DNA from: an uncultured Eubacteriales bacterium
Lineage (GTDB): Bacteria; Bacillota; Clostridia; Oscillospirales; Acutalibacteraceae
Direction of reading: 5' to 3'
DNA: 5,530 nucleotides
Assembly (NCBI GenBank): GCA_900320235.1
Contig: ONRO01000125.1
Location: forward strand, 1-5,530
Positions 5,096 to 5,530 of the stretch are shown here, one piece after another. How positions within the stretch are numbered: the stretch's first letter is position 1; each line of letters starts with the position of its first letter. The position numbers and the translations under genes are program-made. Below the pieces are notes generated by a model, which was not told the origin of the DNA, made no database searches, and saw nothing but the letters and a program-made list of their open reading frames with translations.

Positions 5096-5530
5096 ACAGA
5101 TTTTTTTCCATTACATAATCGTTCATGTAATATCCGTGTCCGATAGGATTATCCTCTTTACGGATCTTTTTAAAGCCAAGAGATTCATATGCCACAATAC
5201 TGTCATAATTATGTCTGTTGACATTGAGGAAGATACTGTTCATACCGTCCTTGACTGTTTCCTTTGCAATGAACTCCATACTGTCATGAGCAAGATGCTT
5301 TTTACGGAAGCTTTTCTCTACATACAGCTTACTAAGATAGGTCTTTCCGTCACGGGGATAATATCCGAAAAAGCCTGCCCTTGTTCCGTCTGATACTATG
5401 AAATAATAAGTATATCCGTGTTCGATCTGCTCTCTTATTGCCTGCGGTGACTGGAACTTTTCAATCATATAATCATTCTGCTCAATGCCAAGTATCGGAT
5501 CATAATGCTCCTTTACTATGGCAGAGGCAA
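5094..5530 (-). CDS. GNAT-family N-acetyltransferase, 5' end outside the window
   Basis: The minus-strand frame ends at TAA (5096-5094) and stays open through 144 codons to the window edge. The ATG at 5468 is internal. The 20 codons before it (ASAIVKEHYDP then ILGIEQNDY) read as the usual N-terminal part of this family, which continues YMIEKFQSPQAI with the next residues. About 20-30 residues are probably missing. GNAT enzymes transfer acetyl from acetyl-CoA to an amine. I see the strand 4-strand 5 region (TYLSKLYVEKSFRKKHLAHD) and the C-terminal YESLGFKKIRKE motif typical of the fold. The acetyl-CoA pyrophosphate loop, normally R/Q-x-x-G-x-G/A, reads R-K-K-H-L-A with His in place of the first Gly. 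The substrate is unknown; small-molecule or protein amines are both possible. It is convergent with metY and shares its terminator. Confidence 0.88.
   Translation of the reverse strand, partial: ASAIVKEHYDPILGIEQNDYMIEKFQSPQAIREQIEHGYTYYFIVSDGTRAGFFGYYPRDGKTYLSKLYVEKSFRKKHLAHDSMEFIAKETVKDGMNSIFLNVNRHNYDSIVAYESLGFKKIRKEDNPIGHGYYMNDYVMEKNL

Noticed and set aside
5094..5468. Complete 124-residue acetyltransferase starting at the ATG at 5468
   Set aside because: The frame continues upstream without a stop to the window edge, the upstream residues look like the same family, and no good ribosome binding site precedes this ATG. The gene is treated as 5'-partial.
1..5530. Transposon, phage, CRISPR, tRNA or rRNA
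   Set aside because: I saw no transposase or integrase, no regularly spaced repeats, no tRNA T-loop signature and no rRNA-like sequence on either strand.

Overview
The window looks like chromosomal DNA of an anaerobic gut-type Firmicute, probably a Ruminococcus-like member of the Oscillospiraceae. This is inferred from moderately AT-rich sequence, strong AGGAGG-type ribosome binding sites, short intergenic hairpin terminators, a clostridial-style Mrp with a Cys-rich N-terminus, and a 7TM-GGDEF protein. I cannot name a species.

Layout, left to right. (1) 1-287 (+): the 3' end of a gene whose visible start resembles the last helix of an XRE-type helix-turn-helix, followed by about 65 very acidic residues. 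(2) 375-1244 (+): an Mrp/NBP35-type P-loop ATPase (Fe-S cluster carrier), closed by a clear intrinsic terminator at 1262-1301. (3) 1367-1395: a good extended -10 promoter driving 1474-3156 (+), a membrane diguanylate cyclase with one N-terminal anchor, an extracellular domain, seven membrane helices and a GGDEF domain. A hairpin without a T-tract follows its stop. (4) 3157-3605: a 449-base regulatory region. Its second half holds a perfect consensus promoter (TTGACA-N17-TATAAT) whose -35 box sits in the spacer of a perfect 10+10 inverted repeat. A leader of about 240 nt follows, with a 17-codon upstream ORF and overlapping, mutually competing stem-loops. (5) 3606-4898 (+): metY, O-acetylhomoserine sulfhydrylase. 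(6) 4899-5093: three back-to-back stem-loops, then a strong terminator usable from both sides. (7) 5094-5530 (-): a convergent GNAT acetyltransferase gene. Its reading frame stays open to the window edge, so the Met at 5468 is internal and the start lies outside.

The four main genes do not form one pathway. Mrp (Fe-S assembly) and MetY (sulfide into homocysteine) both touch sulfur metabolism, but they are separated by the independently transcribed cyclase gene, and I see no shared regulatory site. The part most worth attention is the metY control region, which does not match the S-box (SAM-I) or T-box signatures I know for methionine and cysteine genes. It combines a probable repressor operator with a possible uORF-coupled RNA switch. 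The enzymes themselves belong to well-known families.
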